From Prochlorococcus sp. AG-402-K21 (lineage in GTDB: Bacteria > Cyanobacteriota > Cyanobacteriia > PCC-6307 > Cyanobiaceae): DNA of 64,000 nt. The translations under genes and the position numbers were made by a program. This document shows positions 50,303-59,925 of this stretch, one piece after another. Position 1 is the stretch's first letter. Every line of letters starts with the position of its first letter. The notes under the pieces are model-generated. The model ran no database searches and had not been told where the DNA came from. It saw only the letters and a list, made by a program, of their open reading frames with translations. Location of the stretch: NCBI GenBank assembly GCA_003216775.1, contig QCII01000009.1, forward strand, positions 53,688-117,687, read 5' to 3'.

Positions 50303-50614
50303 TCATAAATTATGAAATCCCTCTTTACGAAGAAACTCAATTGATTTCGATACCATATCACCCTGTAACTGGATATTTCTATCAATTAATGTTCCTCCAG
50401 TACCACAAAAAACTTTAATTTTTTTTAGTAATTCTTTTAATAAGATTTCGTCCTCAGTTTCTAAACCTCTAATTAAAGTTATAGTTTTGCCCTTTTTACC
50501 TTTTTTTTGTTTTGAAATATTTATTTTTGATCTTTTATTAAAAGTATCTACCTTAGATGTTTCTTCAGATTTTTGTTCTTGATTATCAAATTCGATCCAA
50601 TTCTTTTTCCCCAT
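50303..50614 (-). CDS. SUI1/YciH-type translation initiation factor homologue
   Basis: A protein of 103 residues from the ATG at 50614 (a TTG three codons upstream is the alternative). Its C-terminal half is the eIF1/SUI1 fold: TLIRGLETEDEILLKELLKKIKVFCGTGGTLIDRNIQLQGD. Bacterial YciH proteins affect initiation fidelity on unusual starts, a fitting activity in a genome with many TTG and GTG starts, although this link is speculative. The N-terminal half is charged and low-complexity. Confidence 0.88.
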   Translation of the reverse strand: MGKKNWIEFDNQEQKSEETSKVDTFNKRSKINISKQKKGKKGKTITLIRGLETEDEILLKELLKKIKVFCGTGGTLIDRNIQLQGDMVSKSIEFLRKEGFHNL

Positions 50615-50623
50615 TATTTTCAA

Positions 50624-50629
50624 TATAAT
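50624..50629 (+). promoter_or_regulatory. Candidate -10 element for trpB in the SUI1-trpB divergent gap
   Basis: A perfect TATAAT lies 34 bases before the GTG start of trpB, between divergent genes whose starts are only 48 bases apart. No strong -35 sequence is seen. It could serve trpB with a short leader; no attenuator or leader peptide fits in the gap. Confidence 0.35.
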
Positions 50630-50662
50630 CTATAGTTAGTTAATACTTATTCTATATAAAAA

Positions 50663-51907
50663 GTGGTAAGTACATTTCCTCGCAAAGATCAAAACTATAA
50701 AAATGACGATTTAAATCAACCCTCCAAAGAGGGGAGATTTGGAAAATATGGTGGTCAATATGTTCCTGAAACGCTAATGCCTGCTCTTTTTGAGCTCGAA
50801 ACAGCTGCATCTAATGCATGGAAAGATAAACTTTTTGTAGAAGAATTAAATCATCTACTTAAGACTTATGTAGGGAGAGAAACACCACTATATGAAGCCA
50901 AAAGACTTACTGAACATTACAAAACTAAACAAGCAACTCCAAGAATATGGCTTAAAAGAGAAGATTTAAATCATACTGGTGCTCACAAAATTAATAATGC
51001 CCTTGGACAAGCTTTATTAGCAATAAGAATGGGCAAAAAAAGAATAATTGCAGAAACTGGAGCCGGTCAGCATGGAGTTGCTACGGCTACTGTTTGTGCG
51101 AGATTTGGATTAAAATGTATTATCTATATGGGTGCTGAAGATATAAAAAGGCAATCCCTTAACGTTTTTAGAATGAAACTTCTAGGAGCTGAAGTTAAAG
51201 TTGTAAATTCTGGAACTGCAACACTTAAGGATGCTACTAGTGAAGCCATTAGAGACTGGGTTTCTAATGTCGAAACCACACACTACATTCTAGGTTCTGT
51301 TGCCGGCCCACACCCTTTCCCAAAAATTGTGCGAGATTTTCATGCAGTTATAGGTGAAGAAACTAAAAAACAATGTCTGGAATCATTTGGATCTTTTCCC
51401 GATATTTTGCTTGCTTGTGTAGGTGGGGGATCAAATGCAATGGGGCTTTTCCATCCTTTTGTTAAAGAAACTTCTGTACGTCTTATTGGAGTTGAAGCCG
51501 CAGGAAGCGGAATTGATACTGACAAACATGCTGCAACTATCACTAAAGGGTCAGTTGGAATTTTGCATGGATCAATGAGTCTTCTCTTACAAGATGATAA
51601 TGGTCAAGTACAAGAAGCTCACTCAATAAGTGCGGGTTTAGATTACCCTGGAGTAGGGCCTGAACATAGCCATTTAAAAGATATAGGTAGAGCAGAATAT
51701 GGATCAGTTACAGATCAAGAAGCTTTAGATGCTTTAAGACTTGTTAGTGAACTTGAAGGAATTATACCTGCACTTGAAACTTCCCATGCCTTTGCTTGGT
51801 TAGATAAATTATGCCCTACTCTTGAAAAAGATACTCATATAGTTATCAATTGCTCAGGTAGAGGCGACAAAGATGTCAATACTGTTGCATCTTCATTAGA
51901 TATTTAA
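50663..51907 (+). CDS. trpB: Tryptophan synthase beta subunit
   Basis: A 414-residue PLP enzyme joining indole and serine. The PLP lysine is K109 in [18 protein letters not shown], and the phosphate-binding loop GGGSNAMG is intact. The N-terminal 20 residues are a polar extension before [13 protein letters not shown]. The start is GTG. trpA is not adjacent, as is usual for cyanobacteria, where trp genes are scattered. The rhodanese gene starts directly at its stop on the other strand. Confidence 0.98.
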   Translation: MVSTFPRKDQNYKNDDLNQPSKEGRFGKYGGQYVPETLMPALFELETAASNAWKDKLFVEELNHLLKTYVGRETPLYEAKRLTEHYKTKQATPRIWLKREDLNHTGAHKINNALGQALLAIRMGKKRIIAETGAGQHGVATATVCARFGLKCIIYMGAEDIKRQSLNVFRMKLLGAEVKVVNSGTATLKDATSEAIRDWVSNVETTHYILGSVAGPHPFPKIVRDFHAVIGEETKKQCLESFGSFPDILLACVGGGSNAMGLFHPFVKETSVRLIGVEAAGSGIDTDKHAATITKGSVGILHGSMSLLLQDDNGQVQEAHSISAGLDYPGVGPEHSHLKDIGRAEYGSVTDQEALDALRLVSELEGIIPALETSHAFAWLDKLCPTLEKDTHIVINCSGRGDKDVNTVASSLDI

Positions 51908-52258
51908 TCAATACCTTGGAATTGATGAGTCAATATATCTACTCCATCCATCAATACCCTCCTCCAAATTCCATATTTCGCTCACAATATTATTATCTAA
52001 GCACCATTGAGAAAAGTTATAACTTCTTATTCCTGCATGACAGGTAACTACAATTTCTCTGTCTAATAAGTCAGCAAATATTTCTTCAACGTATTCAGCT
52101 GTGACTTTACTAATTGGTATATGTAAAAATTCTTTTGAGAAACGAGCCAGTTCAAGCTCTGACTGTTCTCTTACATCAATCAAGACTGGATTTTCTTTGT
52201 CAGAATTAAACCAATCATTGAGACTAGAAGCATTTATAGATTTTGGATAACTTCCCAA
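51908..52258 (-). CDS. Single-domain rhodanese-like protein
   Basis: A 116-residue rhodanese domain. DVREQSELELARF opens the fold, and the active loop is CHAGIRS near 83-89, with the persulfide Cys intact. Possible roles are sulfur transfer or arsenate/phosphatase-like chemistry; no partner is evident. The start is TTG. It abuts trpB with no spacer. Confidence 0.85.
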   Translation of the reverse strand: MGSYPKSINASSLNDWFNSDKENPVLIDVREQSELELARFSKEFLHIPISKVTAEYVEEIFADLLDREIVVTCHAGIRSYNFSQWCLDNNIVSEIWNLEEGIDGWSRYIDSSIPRY

Positions 52259-52347
52259 TTTATAGGATAAATCATACGATATTTACAATTTAATAAATTA
52301 AGTTGCAGAAGGAAGTTTATTGTTAAAAATAAAAATAAACATTGATA

Positions 52348-53808
52348 ATGAAACTTAGAGTAGTAGCAATAATACTATTATTATCTTTATTACTTTTTTT
52401 TGGTTTTAAAAAATTTTCTACTAATAAAAATAAGCAGCACAGTACAAATATTGAGCAACTAAATATCTTAAAATATATTCCTGAAAACAATAAATTATTA
52501 TTTATTTCCAATTTAGATAGTTTTAATATTGTTAATAATAATGAAAAAGATAAAAATCCGAAAAATCAAGATAGCTTTGTTTTAATAAAAGATTCTATAT
52601 TAGATTATTTAGGTATAGATCTAGGCAACAATAAATTAGAAGATATCTATGATAATGAACTTATAATCTCAACTTTTGAAAATAATGAAAAGCTTAAAGA
52701 TGATATTTTGATTGTTTTTAAAATTAAGCCAGAAAAAACAATAGATGATTTATTAAATTTGCCTTATAAAATTGATCAGATTGATGAGATAATTTCAATT
52801 AATAGAGAAAACAAAATAAATTTCCTTAACTTTATATGCCGAACCGAAGATAATTATTTAATTGCTTCATCAGATAAAAAATTAATCAAAAATAGTATTA
52901 ACTCTAGTAATGATTTTAATAAAAAAAAATTTATATATGAGGGAGAACTTTTTGGACTAAAAAACGAAAAAAATATATTATTCACAAATAAATTTTGGGA
53001 AAGTATATTTTTTGATAAAGAAATTTTTACTGACAATAAAGATGATATTATAGCTACAACGTTCGACTTAAAAAATAAACATTTAATTTTAAAATCATAT
53101 TTACTAAATAATAAAAAAAATATTGATATTCTTACTTACGATAAATTAATAAATAAAGAGAATACAAATGAAGATAATCCTGAAATTTCAATTTTTAGTG
53201 ATATAAATAATTTTGACAAATATCTAAAACCTTTAATAAATGATTTTGAACTCAGTTTTTTTGAAGAGTTTAATCAAAAGACAAATCAAAACATTTATAT
53301 TCTCAATTCAAATAAAGATTGGGTTATTACATTTGAAAAAAATACTGAAGATCAATTTGATTTAAGTTCTTTGACAAAACTAAAAAATTTCAACAAATAT
53401 ACTTTGAAACAAAATGAAGATATTTACTCGATATATTCAAAAGAAATTCTTGAAGAAATAGACAATGAAATAAAACAATTAACTTATGAAAATATATATT
53501 CAATAGAATCGGGAGGTCTCCAAATCATAAGTAATTATTTAATTGATGGTAAAAAACTAGAAACAATCTCAAAAAAATTTTTTAACCTAAAAAGTAATAA
53601 AGATAAATCAGCTTTTCTTTATGCAATGGTTGATATTCAAGATGAAAATTTTAATAAGATTAAAAATTTTACTGATTTGCAAGATCTTAATTTTCTCATT
53701 AAAAATATTTTAAAAATATCAAATGAAGAATCTATAGAAATCATAAGACAATCCATTCCTGAAAAGAATCCTATTTTTTATACAGAGACAATATTAAAAA
53801 TACTTTAA
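52348..53808 (+). CDS. Large secreted or membrane-anchored protein of unknown function
   Basis: A 486-residue, very Asn/Lys/Ile-rich protein. An N-terminal hydrophobic segment (about 4-20, RVVAIILLLSLLLFFGF) is followed by a soluble alpha/beta region with repeats of IPENNKLLFISNLDSF-like and LIIST-like strands, faintly like the DUF3352 type of cyanobacterial protein. I could not recognise it securely. The ATG at 52348 is preferred over TTG 52342. The coding sequence is more A+T-rich than its neighbours, which suggests fast evolution rather than transfer. Confidence 0.7.
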   Translation: MKLRVVAIILLLSLLLFFGFKKFSTNKNKQHSTNIEQLNILKYIPENNKLLFISNLDSFNIVNNNEKDKNPKNQDSFVLIKDSILDYLGIDLGNNKLEDIYDNELIISTFENNEKLKDDILIVFKIKPEKTIDDLLNLPYKIDQIDEIISINRENKINFLNFICRTEDNYLIASSDKKLIKNSINSSNDFNKKKFIYEGELFGLKNEKNILFTNKFWESIFFDKEIFTDNKDDIIATTFDLKNKHLILKSYLLNNKKNIDILTYDKLINKENTNEDNPEISIFSDINNFDKYLKPLINDFELSFFEEFNQKTNQNIYILNSNKDWVITFEKNTEDQFDLSSLTKLKNFNKYTLKQNEDIYSIYSKEILEEIDNEIKQLTYENIYSIESGGLQIISNYLIDGKKLETISKKFFNLKSNKDKSAFLYAMVDIQDENFNKIKNFTDLQDLNFLIKNILKISNEESIEIIRQSIPEKNPIFYTETILKIL

Positions 53809-53932
53809 TAAAGTCATTCAAAAAAGCTTAAAACACAATCAATTAAAATTTTTGTGAAGTTAATAACTTGTGGTTAATTAAAAATTATTTGACTATCTTT
53901 AATCTATAAGTATTTAGTATTGAATTAAGGAA

Positions 53933-55078
53933 TTGGATAGCAACAAACTAATTTTAAAACCAGGATTAGAGGGTGTCCCAGTTACTAATTCATCTATCTG
54001 TGATATTGACGGCAACAAAGGTAAATTATTATACAGAGGCTACGCCATTGAGGAACTATCCAAAAAAAGCAGTTTTTTAGAAACTGCTTACCTATTGATT
54101 TGGGGCGAATTGCCTACAGCTATTCAACTAAGAGATTTTGAACAAGAAGTTCAAATGCATCGGAGGTTAAGTTTTAGAGTCAGAGATATGATGAAATGTT
54201 TCCCGGCGACAGGTCATCCTATGGACGCTCTACAATCTAGTGCAGCTTCTTTGGGGCTTTTCTATTCGCGTAGAGCAATAGATGATCCTAATTACATTTA
54301 CAACGCAGTTATAAGACTAATAGCAAAAATACCCACTATGATTGCTGCGTTTCAACTTATTAGAAAAGGACAAGACCCTATTCAACCTCGTGATGATTTA
54401 ACTTACTCATCAAATTTTCTTTATATGCTGACTGAAAAAGAACAAGATCCCATAGCTGCAAAAGTTTTTGATAGGTGTTTAATCTTACATTCCGAACATA
54501 GTCTAAACGCTAGTACATTTAGCGCTAGGGTTACTGCGAGCACTCTTACAGACCCTTATGCTGTCATCGCATCTGCAGTAGGAACCCTTGCTGGCCCACT
54601 TCATGGAGGAGCAAATGAAGATGTGATTGCAATGTTAGAAGAAATCAAAACTCCAGAAAATGCTGCTTCTTTTTTAGATAACGCGATAAAAAATAAAAAA
54701 AAGATAATGGGCTTTGGTCATAGAGAATATAAAGTCAAAGATCCAAGAGCAATTATTCTACAAAAGCTGGCAGAAGAGCTTTTTATTAGATTTGGAGCAG
54801 ATGAAATGTATGAAGTTGCTAAATCACTAGAGGCAGAGGCAATACCAAGACTTGGCCCGAAGGGTATATTCCCTAACGTTGACTTTTATTCTGGTCTTGT
54901 TTATAGAAAACTTGGTATTTCTCGTGATTTATTTACTCCAATTTTTGCCATATCAAGAGTTGCAGGTTGGTTAGCTCATTGGAGAGAGCAACTTGGAGCA
55001 AATAGAATTTTTAGACCATCGCAAATCTATACTGGTTCAGCACCAAGAGATTGGATCAGCCTAGAAAATAGAGAATAA
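53933..55078 (+). CDS. gltA: Citrate synthase
   Basis: A 381-residue enzyme that condenses acetyl-CoA and oxaloacetate. The active-site segments are HSEHSLNAST (His), GPLHGGANEDV (His) and GFGHREYKVKDPRA. The short length matches the Gram-positive/archaeal-like dimeric type. It feeds 2-oxoglutarate for nitrogen assimilation because cyanobacteria have an incomplete classical TCA cycle. The start is a TTG with an AAGG two bases upstream, so the initiation is not ideal. Confidence 0.97.
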   Translation: MDSNKLILKPGLEGVPVTNSSICDIDGNKGKLLYRGYAIEELSKKSSFLETAYLLIWGELPTAIQLRDFEQEVQMHRRLSFRVRDMMKCFPATGHPMDALQSSAASLGLFYSRRAIDDPNYIYNAVIRLIAKIPTMIAAFQLIRKGQDPIQPRDDLTYSSNFLYMLTEKEQDPIAAKVFDRCLILHSEHSLNASTFSARVTASTLTDPYAVIASAVGTLAGPLHGGANEDVIAMLEEIKTPENAASFLDNAIKNKKKIMGFGHREYKVKDPRAIILQKLAEELFIRFGADEMYEVAKSLEAEAIPRLGPKGIFPNVDFYSGLVYRKLGISRDLFTPIFAISRVAGWLAHWREQLGANRIFRPSQIYTGSAPRDWISLENRE

Positions 55079-55153
55079 TATTTGCAGCTTTTCATAAAAA
55101 ACACACATATTGTTTGTGAAGAGTTAATCTATTAAGTAAATAACATAAAAATT

Positions 55154-56272
55154 TTGGAATACGGATTAGATCTCGAATATAGTTTTAATGAATTCTTAAA
55201 AGGTTTTGGCCTTTCTAGCGAAATCGCTCATATAATTTGGCTCCCTCTACCTATGCTGTTGGTTTTGGTAGCGGCAGTTGTTGGCGTTTTAGTAACAGTT
55301 TGGCTTGAAAGAAAAATATCTGCAGCTGCTCAACAAAGAATAGGTCCCGAATATGCAGGAGCGCTTGGCGTCCTTCAACCAATTGCAGATGGTCTTAAGT
55401 TACTTGTCAAAGAGGATATTATTCCTGATAAAGCGGATGGAATTCTCTTCACTGCAGGACCTATATTAGTTCTTGTTCCGGTGATTCTGTCTTGGCTAAT
55501 TGTTCCTTTTGGACAAAACCTTTTAATAAGTAACGTTGGTATTGGAATTTTTCTATGGATCGCTTTAAGCAGTATCCAGCCAATTGGACTTCTTATGAGC
55601 GGATATGCATCAAATAATAAATATTCCTTGTTAGGAGGATTAAGAGCAGCTGCTCAATCAATAAGTTATGAAATTCCTTTAGCTTTATCTGTTCTGGCTG
55701 TAGTACTAATGACAAATTCTCTAAGCACTATTGACATTGTCAACCAACAAAGTGGTGCTGGAATCCTAAGTTGGAATATATGGAGACAACCAGTTGGTTT
55801 TATAGTCTTTTGGATTTGTGCTCTTGCAGAATGTGAAAGACTTCCATTTGACTTGCCTGAAGCTGAAGAAGAATTAGTTGCAGGATATCAAACTGAATAT
55901 GCAGGGATGAAATTCGCATTGTTCTACCTTGGTAGTTACATTAATTTAATCCTTTCAGCTTTATTGGTATCAATACTTTATTTGGGGGGATGGGGTTTTC
56001 CCATTCCAGTGGAAATAATAGCTAAGTTTCTAAATTTGCCAATTAATTCACCCTTTATTCAAGTTTTCACTGCATCAATAGGAATTGTAATGACTGTATT
56101 GAAAGCATATCTTTTAGTTTTCATTGCAATATTATTGCGTTGGACAACTCCTAGAGTAAGAATAGATCAACTATTAGATCTAGGATGGAAGTTTCTTCTT
56201 CCAATTTCTCTTGCTAATCTTTTGATAACTGCAGGATTAAAACTTGCTTTTCCGCAATTTTTTGGTGGTTAA
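55154..56272 (+). CDS. ndhA: NDH-1 subunit NdhA (NuoH homologue)
   Basis: A 372-residue membrane subunit of the photosynthetic complex I, forming much of the quinone channel at the joint of the two arms. Visible are [23 protein letters not shown], the [14 protein letters not shown] loop [14 protein letters not shown], and the conserved [18 protein letters not shown]. It has eight or more membrane helices. The start is TTG. It leads the ndhA-I-G-E operon. Confidence 0.97.
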   Translation: MEYGLDLEYSFNEFLKGFGLSSEIAHIIWLPLPMLLVLVAAVVGVLVTVWLERKISAAAQQRIGPEYAGALGVLQPIADGLKLLVKEDIIPDKADGILFTAGPILVLVPVILSWLIVPFGQNLLISNVGIGIFLWIALSSIQPIGLLMSGYASNNKYSLLGGLRAAAQSISYEIPLALSVLAVVLMTNSLSTIDIVNQQSGAGILSWNIWRQPVGFIVFWICALAECERLPFDLPEAEEELVAGYQTEYAGMKFALFYLGSYINLILSALLVSILYLGGWGFPIPVEIIAKFLNLPINSPFIQVFTASIGIVMTVLKAYLLVFIAILLRWTTPRVRIDQLLDLGWKFLLPISLANLLITAGLKLAFPQFFGG

Positions 56273-56340
56273 ATTTAAGTAAATATACTTAAATTTAAAA
56301 TTAATCCACTAAAATAAAATAACTAAGTAAATTCTTCAAA

Positions 56341-56967
56341 ATGAAAAATTTCCTTCAACAAATAAATAGCTATATCAAAGAAGCGTTTAATGCTGGCAAA
56401 TATTTATATAATGGCTTATCAGTTACTTTTGATCATCTTCGAAGAAGACCTGTTACTGTCCAATATCCATATGAAAAGTTAATACCCTCTGAAAGGTATA
56501 GAGGAAGAATACATTATGAATTTGATAAATGTATTGCTTGTGAAGTTTGCGTAAGAGTATGCCCCATAAATCTACCAGTAGTTGATTGGGTAATGAATAA
56601 AGAAACCAAAAAAAAGGAACTTAGAAATTATTCTATAGACTTTGGAGTTTGTATATTTTGCGGAAATTGTGTTGAATATTGTCCAACCAATTGCCTTTCA
56701 ATGACCGAAGAATATGAATTAGCTACTTTTGACAGACACAATCTAAATTTTGATAATGTTGCACTTGGTAGGTTACCTACAAACGTCACAACAGATCCTT
56801 CAGTTAAACCTCTAAGAGAACTTGCCTATCTTCCTAAAGGTGTCATGGACCCACATGAAATCCCAGCTTCAGATACTAGAGTTGGTAAATTACCTGAAGA
56901 AGTCTATGATTGGATGAGATCAGAATCCAATGAAAATAAAGATAAAGTTTCTAATCCAAACAATTAA
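56341..56967 (+). CDS. ndhI: NDH-1 subunit NdhI, two [4Fe-4S] clusters
   Basis: A 208-residue ferredoxin-like subunit of the NDH-1 hydrophilic arm. The two cluster motifs are [12 protein letters not shown] near 63-74 and [12 protein letters not shown] near 103-114, so electrons can pass to the quinone site. The C-terminal 80 residues are a cyanobacterial extension. It lies 68 bases after ndhA. Confidence 0.98.
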   Translation: MKNFLQQINSYIKEAFNAGKYLYNGLSVTFDHLRRRPVTVQYPYEKLIPSERYRGRIHYEFDKCIACEVCVRVCPINLPVVDWVMNKETKKKELRNYSIDFGVCIFCGNCVEYCPTNCLSMTEEYELATFDRHNLNFDNVALGRLPTNVTTDPSVKPLRELAYLPKGVMDPHEIPASDTRVGKLPEEVYDWMRSESNENKDKVSNPNN

Positions 56968-56980
56968 TTTCCATTAATTT

Positions 56981-57580
56981 ATGTCCATTGCAATAACAAC
57001 TCAAATTATTTGTTTTACAATTTTATCTTTAGTTATCCTTATTGGATCTCTTGGTGTTGTATTGCTAGAAAGTATTGTCTATTCAGCCTTTCTCTTAGGT
57101 GGAGTTTTCATGAGTGTGGCAGGCTTATATCTTCTTTTAAATGCAAGTTTTGTTGCTGCAGCACAAGTTTTAGTTTATGTGGGTGCAGTTAATGTATTAA
57201 TAATCTTTGCAATAATGCTAGTCAATAAAAAAGAAGATTTAAAGCCCATTAATGACATTAAATCGAGAAGAATCATATCAACATCAATATGTGTAACCCT
57301 GTTAAGCCTTTTAATAAGAGTTGACTTGACTAATGTATGGAGCCTCTCAAGTCCTCAAAACTCTATAGGAGAAGAATCAACTATCAGAATTGGTGAACAT
57401 CTATTTAGTGATTACTTACTCCCATTTGAAGTAGCCTCAGTTTTACTTTTAATGGCAATGATTGGAGCAATTGTTTTAGCTAGAAGAGATGTAATGAGCA
57501 AGGATATTTCCACTGGATTACCTGTTGATCAAGAGTTAATTGAAAAATCATCAGAACCATTACTTTCAAATAAAAATTAA
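56981..57580 (+). CDS. ndhG: NDH-1 subunit NdhG (NuoJ homologue)
   Basis: A 199-residue membrane subunit with five hydrophobic helices; the conserved core is NASFVAAAQVLVYVGAVNVLIIFAIML near 51-77. It forms part of the membrane arm beside NdhE. It is 13 bases after ndhI. Confidence 0.97.
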   Translation: MSIAITTQIICFTILSLVILIGSLGVVLLESIVYSAFLLGGVFMSVAGLYLLLNASFVAAAQVLVYVGAVNVLIIFAIMLVNKKEDLKPINDIKSRRIISTSICVTLLSLLIRVDLTNVWSLSSPQNSIGEESTIRIGEHLFSDYLLPFEVASVLLLMAMIGAIVLARRDVMSKDISTGLPVDQELIEKSSEPLLSNKN

Positions 57581-57595
57581 CCTTTCACCTTTCTT

Positions 57596-57919
57596 ATGAT
57601 GAGTTTAGAGTCAATTCCTATTCAAGCATTTTTAATAGTATCTTCAGTACTATTCTGTATTGGGATTTGGGGATTATTAAATAGCAGAAATGCAGTAAGA
57701 GTTCTTATGAGCATTGAGTTAATGCTCAATGCAGTAAATATAAACTTAATGGCGTTTTCTTCCTATGTTGATAATAATTTAATTCAAGGACAAGTTTTTA
57801 CAATTTTTGTGATTACTGTTGCTGCAGCAGAAGCAGCAGTTGGATTAGCTATTTTATTATCTCTTTATAGGAATAGGGTGACTGTAGATATGGAAAGTTT
57901 TAATTTATTAAAATGGTAA
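57596..57919 (+). CDS. ndhE: NDH-1 subunit NdhE (NuoK homologue)
   Basis: A 107-residue membrane subunit with three helices. The conserved proton-path glutamates are in VLMSIELMLNAVNINL near 36-51 and in VAAAEAAVGLAI. The double ATG at the start (57596 and 57599) makes the first residue uncertain by one. It is followed 9 bases later by nadK. Confidence 0.97.
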   Translation: MMSLESIPIQAFLIVSSVLFCIGIWGLLNSRNAVRVLMSIELMLNAVNINLMAFSSYVDNNLIQGQVFTIFVITVAAAEAAVGLAILLSLYRNRVTVDMESFNLLKW

Positions 57920-57928
57920 AACCACTAA

Positions 57929-58840
57929 ATGAAACTTTCATTAGTGCTTATTGTATATCGTTCAGATAGTTCTATAGCTCAAGAGGCTTCTAAATTCTGT
58001 GAAAAAGTCCTCAAAGCTAAAAATATAAAATCACACAGAATTGAAAGTGATTTTTATAAAGAGGAAATTGAAAAATATTTTTGTAATCTAGATTTACAAC
58101 CAAATATTGGCATAGTTCTTGGTGGAGATGGAACCTTTCTAAAATGTGCAAATGCTTTAGCTAATTATGATATTCCTTTGTTAAGCATTAATATTGGTGG
58201 TAATCTGGGTTTCCTTACGCAAGAAAAAGATTTTTTGTTTGACAAATCTTTTATTGAAATCCTTGAAAACGAAGAATATAAAATTGACTTTCGTAATAGA
58301 TTAAATTGTAATGTCTGTATTAATGGGACAAGTTCTGAGAAAAAGATTATAAAAAGCTACGATGCCTTAAATGATTTTTATTTTAAATCTATTGAAGAAG
58401 ACATTTCTCCAACCAACCAAATACAAATTGAAATAGATAATGAGAAGGTTAATGAATACAAAGGTGATGGATTAATCATATCTACATCTACTGGTTCAAC
58501 AGCCTACTCAATGGCAGCAGGGGGGCCAATAGTGCACCCTAGTATTGATGCAATGATAATTAACCCTATATGCCCGATGAGTTTGGCTAGTAGACCAATA
58601 GTTATACCTAATACAAGTAAGGTAATAATTAAACCTGTAAAAAAAAATAAAGGGGAAATTAAATTATGGAGAGACGGTTCAAAATGTATGACCATCAAGG
58701 AAAATTATTATTGTGAAATCAAAAAAGGGCAATCACACTGCAAAATAATAAAATTTAAAAAAAGCACAAGTTACTATAATACCTTAATCAAAAAACTAGA
58801 TTGGAAAGGTGATTTATCTCAAAAAAATCTCAAAAATTAA
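57929..58840 (+). CDS. nadK: NAD kinase
   Basis: Makes NADP+ from NAD+. The protein is 303 residues with the GGDGT motif at 65-69, [26 protein letters not shown] and the [12 protein letters not shown] region. It is the tail of the ndhAIGE operon, linking NADP supply to NDH-1 expression. Its stop directly abuts the start of the CYTH gene. Confidence 0.97.
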   Translation: MKLSLVLIVYRSDSSIAQEASKFCEKVLKAKNIKSHRIESDFYKEEIEKYFCNLDLQPNIGIVLGGDGTFLKCANALANYDIPLLSINIGGNLGFLTQEKDFLFDKSFIEILENEEYKIDFRNRLNCNVCINGTSSEKKIIKSYDALNDFYFKSIEEDISPTNQIQIEIDNEKVNEYKGDGLIISTSTGSTAYSMAAGGPIVHPSIDAMIINPICPMSLASRPIVIPNTSKVIIKPVKKNKGEIKLWRDGSKCMTIKENYYCEIKKGQSHCKIIKFKKSTSYYNTLIKKLDWKGDLSQKNLKN

Positions 58841-59314
58841 ATGGCCTTAGAGATAGAAAGAAGATTTCTTATAAAAAATGATAATTGGAGAGAATTCATA
58901 AATAAAAAAATTTATATTGAACAAGGATATTTATCCAATAGTTTAGATGGTTGGATTATTAGGGTAAGGCTTATAGGCAAAAACTCAAAAATAGCACTTA
59001 AAAAACATATCAAGGGCTTTACTAACTTTGAATTTGAATACTCCATTCCACGAAGCGATGCTGAAACAATAATGTCAAATCTCTCACATACAATTAAAAA
59101 AGATAGATTCTTTTTAGAAATTGAAAAAAAATCTTGGATTATAGATTGCTTTAAAGAAAATAATTATCCACTTGAAATTGCAGAAATTGAACTTTCTAAT
59201 GAAGAGGAAAATTTATTTCTTCCATCTTTCATTTCAAAAGAAATTACTGGGCTGACAAATTACTCCAATTTCAGTCTCGCTAATAACCCTTTTTCAGAGT
59301 GGAAAGAAGATTAA
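58841..59314 (+). CDS. CYTH-domain protein (triphosphate tunnel type)
   Basis: A 157-residue single CYTH domain. ALEIERRFLIK near 2-12 is the ExE signature, followed by the basic residues (RVRLIGKNSKIALK) and acidic strands (EIAEIELS) that line the tunnel. Bacterial CYTH proteins hydrolyse thiamine triphosphate, tripolyphosphate or related compounds; the substrate is unknown here. It starts directly after the nadK stop. Confidence 0.88.
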   Translation: MALEIERRFLIKNDNWREFINKKIYIEQGYLSNSLDGWIIRVRLIGKNSKIALKKHIKGFTNFEFEYSIPRSDAETIMSNLSHTIKKDRFFLEIEKKSWIIDCFKENNYPLEIAEIELSNEEENLFLPSFISKEITGLTNYSNFSLANNPFSEWKED

Positions 59315-59404
59315 ATTAACAACTTTCAAAAGTAACTAGTCAAAGGAGCCACTCATCCTTTATATTTTCTTTATATTTATCCAAAGTAATTTTATTTTCT
59401 TCAG

Positions 59405-59569
59405 ATGTATGGTCTTTACGACAAAGAAGGAATATTGAGATTTGTTGATTCAGACAAGGATGCATGTATTGCATATGCTGAACTCTTCGAATTAAGTTCG
59501 ACAAATTATTGTCTAATGGATCTAGCCATGGATCTAGCCAGCGATTCAAAAAAAAGAAATGGTTCCTAA
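59405..59569 (+). CDS. Small conserved-looking protein of 54 residues
   Basis: A short plus-strand reading frame in the gap between the CYTH gene and pedR, starting MYGLYDKEGILRFVDSDKDA and ending LASDSKKRNGS. It has ordinary globular composition with no membrane segment and natural codon use: an acidic region, two Cys (C21, C36) and the phrase AYAELFELSS. Its stop at 59567-59569 directly meets the pedR stop on the other strand. The overlapping minus frame 59340-59549 is low-quality and rejected. I recognise no domain; it looks like a genuine picocyanobacterial small protein. Confidence 0.72.
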   Translation: MYGLYDKEGILRFVDSDKDACIAYAELFELSSTNYCLMDLAMDLASDSKKRNGS

Positions 59570-59848
59570 TTAATCTTGATCAGAGTCAGGGAGAGAACAA
59601 CAATTAAACCCATCTCTACAAATCTTTCCATGATCCATTGCCCAATTAAGAAGTGCCACTCTATTTTTAGAACCTGTTTTTGTAAACATATTACTTACAT
59701 GATTATCAACAGTTCTTTTGCTAATAGTAAGTTTTACCGCAATTTCTTGATTTGTAAGCCCATCAGCTACAAGATCAATGATTTCCATCTCTCTTGTTGA
59801 GAGACCCATCATATCAATGTTGTTTACTTCTCCTTCAACCATTTGCAT
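59570..59848 (-). CDS. pedR: PedR-like small LuxR-type regulator
   Basis: A 92-residue protein that is essentially one LuxR-type helix-turn-helix (about 15-72: LSTREMEIIDLVADGLTNQEIAVKLTISKRTVDNHVSNMFTK) with a Cys-rich tail (C77, C83, C84 in KICRDGFNCCSLPD). Synechocystis PedR (Ssl0564) is of this size and senses photosynthetic electron flow through a thioredoxin-linked disulfide at a tail Cys. The same architecture suggests redox-gated control of photosynthesis genes; the targets here are unknown. It converges on the 54-residue gene and is divergent from metF. Confidence 0.85.
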   Translation of the reverse strand: MQMVEGEVNNIDMMGLSTREMEIIDLVADGLTNQEIAVKLTISKRTVDNHVSNMFTKTGSKNRVALLNWAMDHGKICRDGFNCCSLPDSDQD

Positions 59849-59925
59849 TTAAACAGTTCCTTTTTTATATTAATTAAGTTTAGCAATCTCAGTACACTTG
59901 TTAACCAAGTAGGAAACAAAAGCAA

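Noticed and set aside
59340..59549. Minus-strand 69-residue frame in the CYTH-pedR gap
   Set aside because: It is rich in improbable residues, has no family look and lies opposite the much better 54-residue plus-strand gene.
59905..59920. GGAAACA-like stretch upstream of metF reminiscent of Yfr-type small RNA motifs
   Set aside because: Only one copy and no surrounding hairpin with a U-tract.
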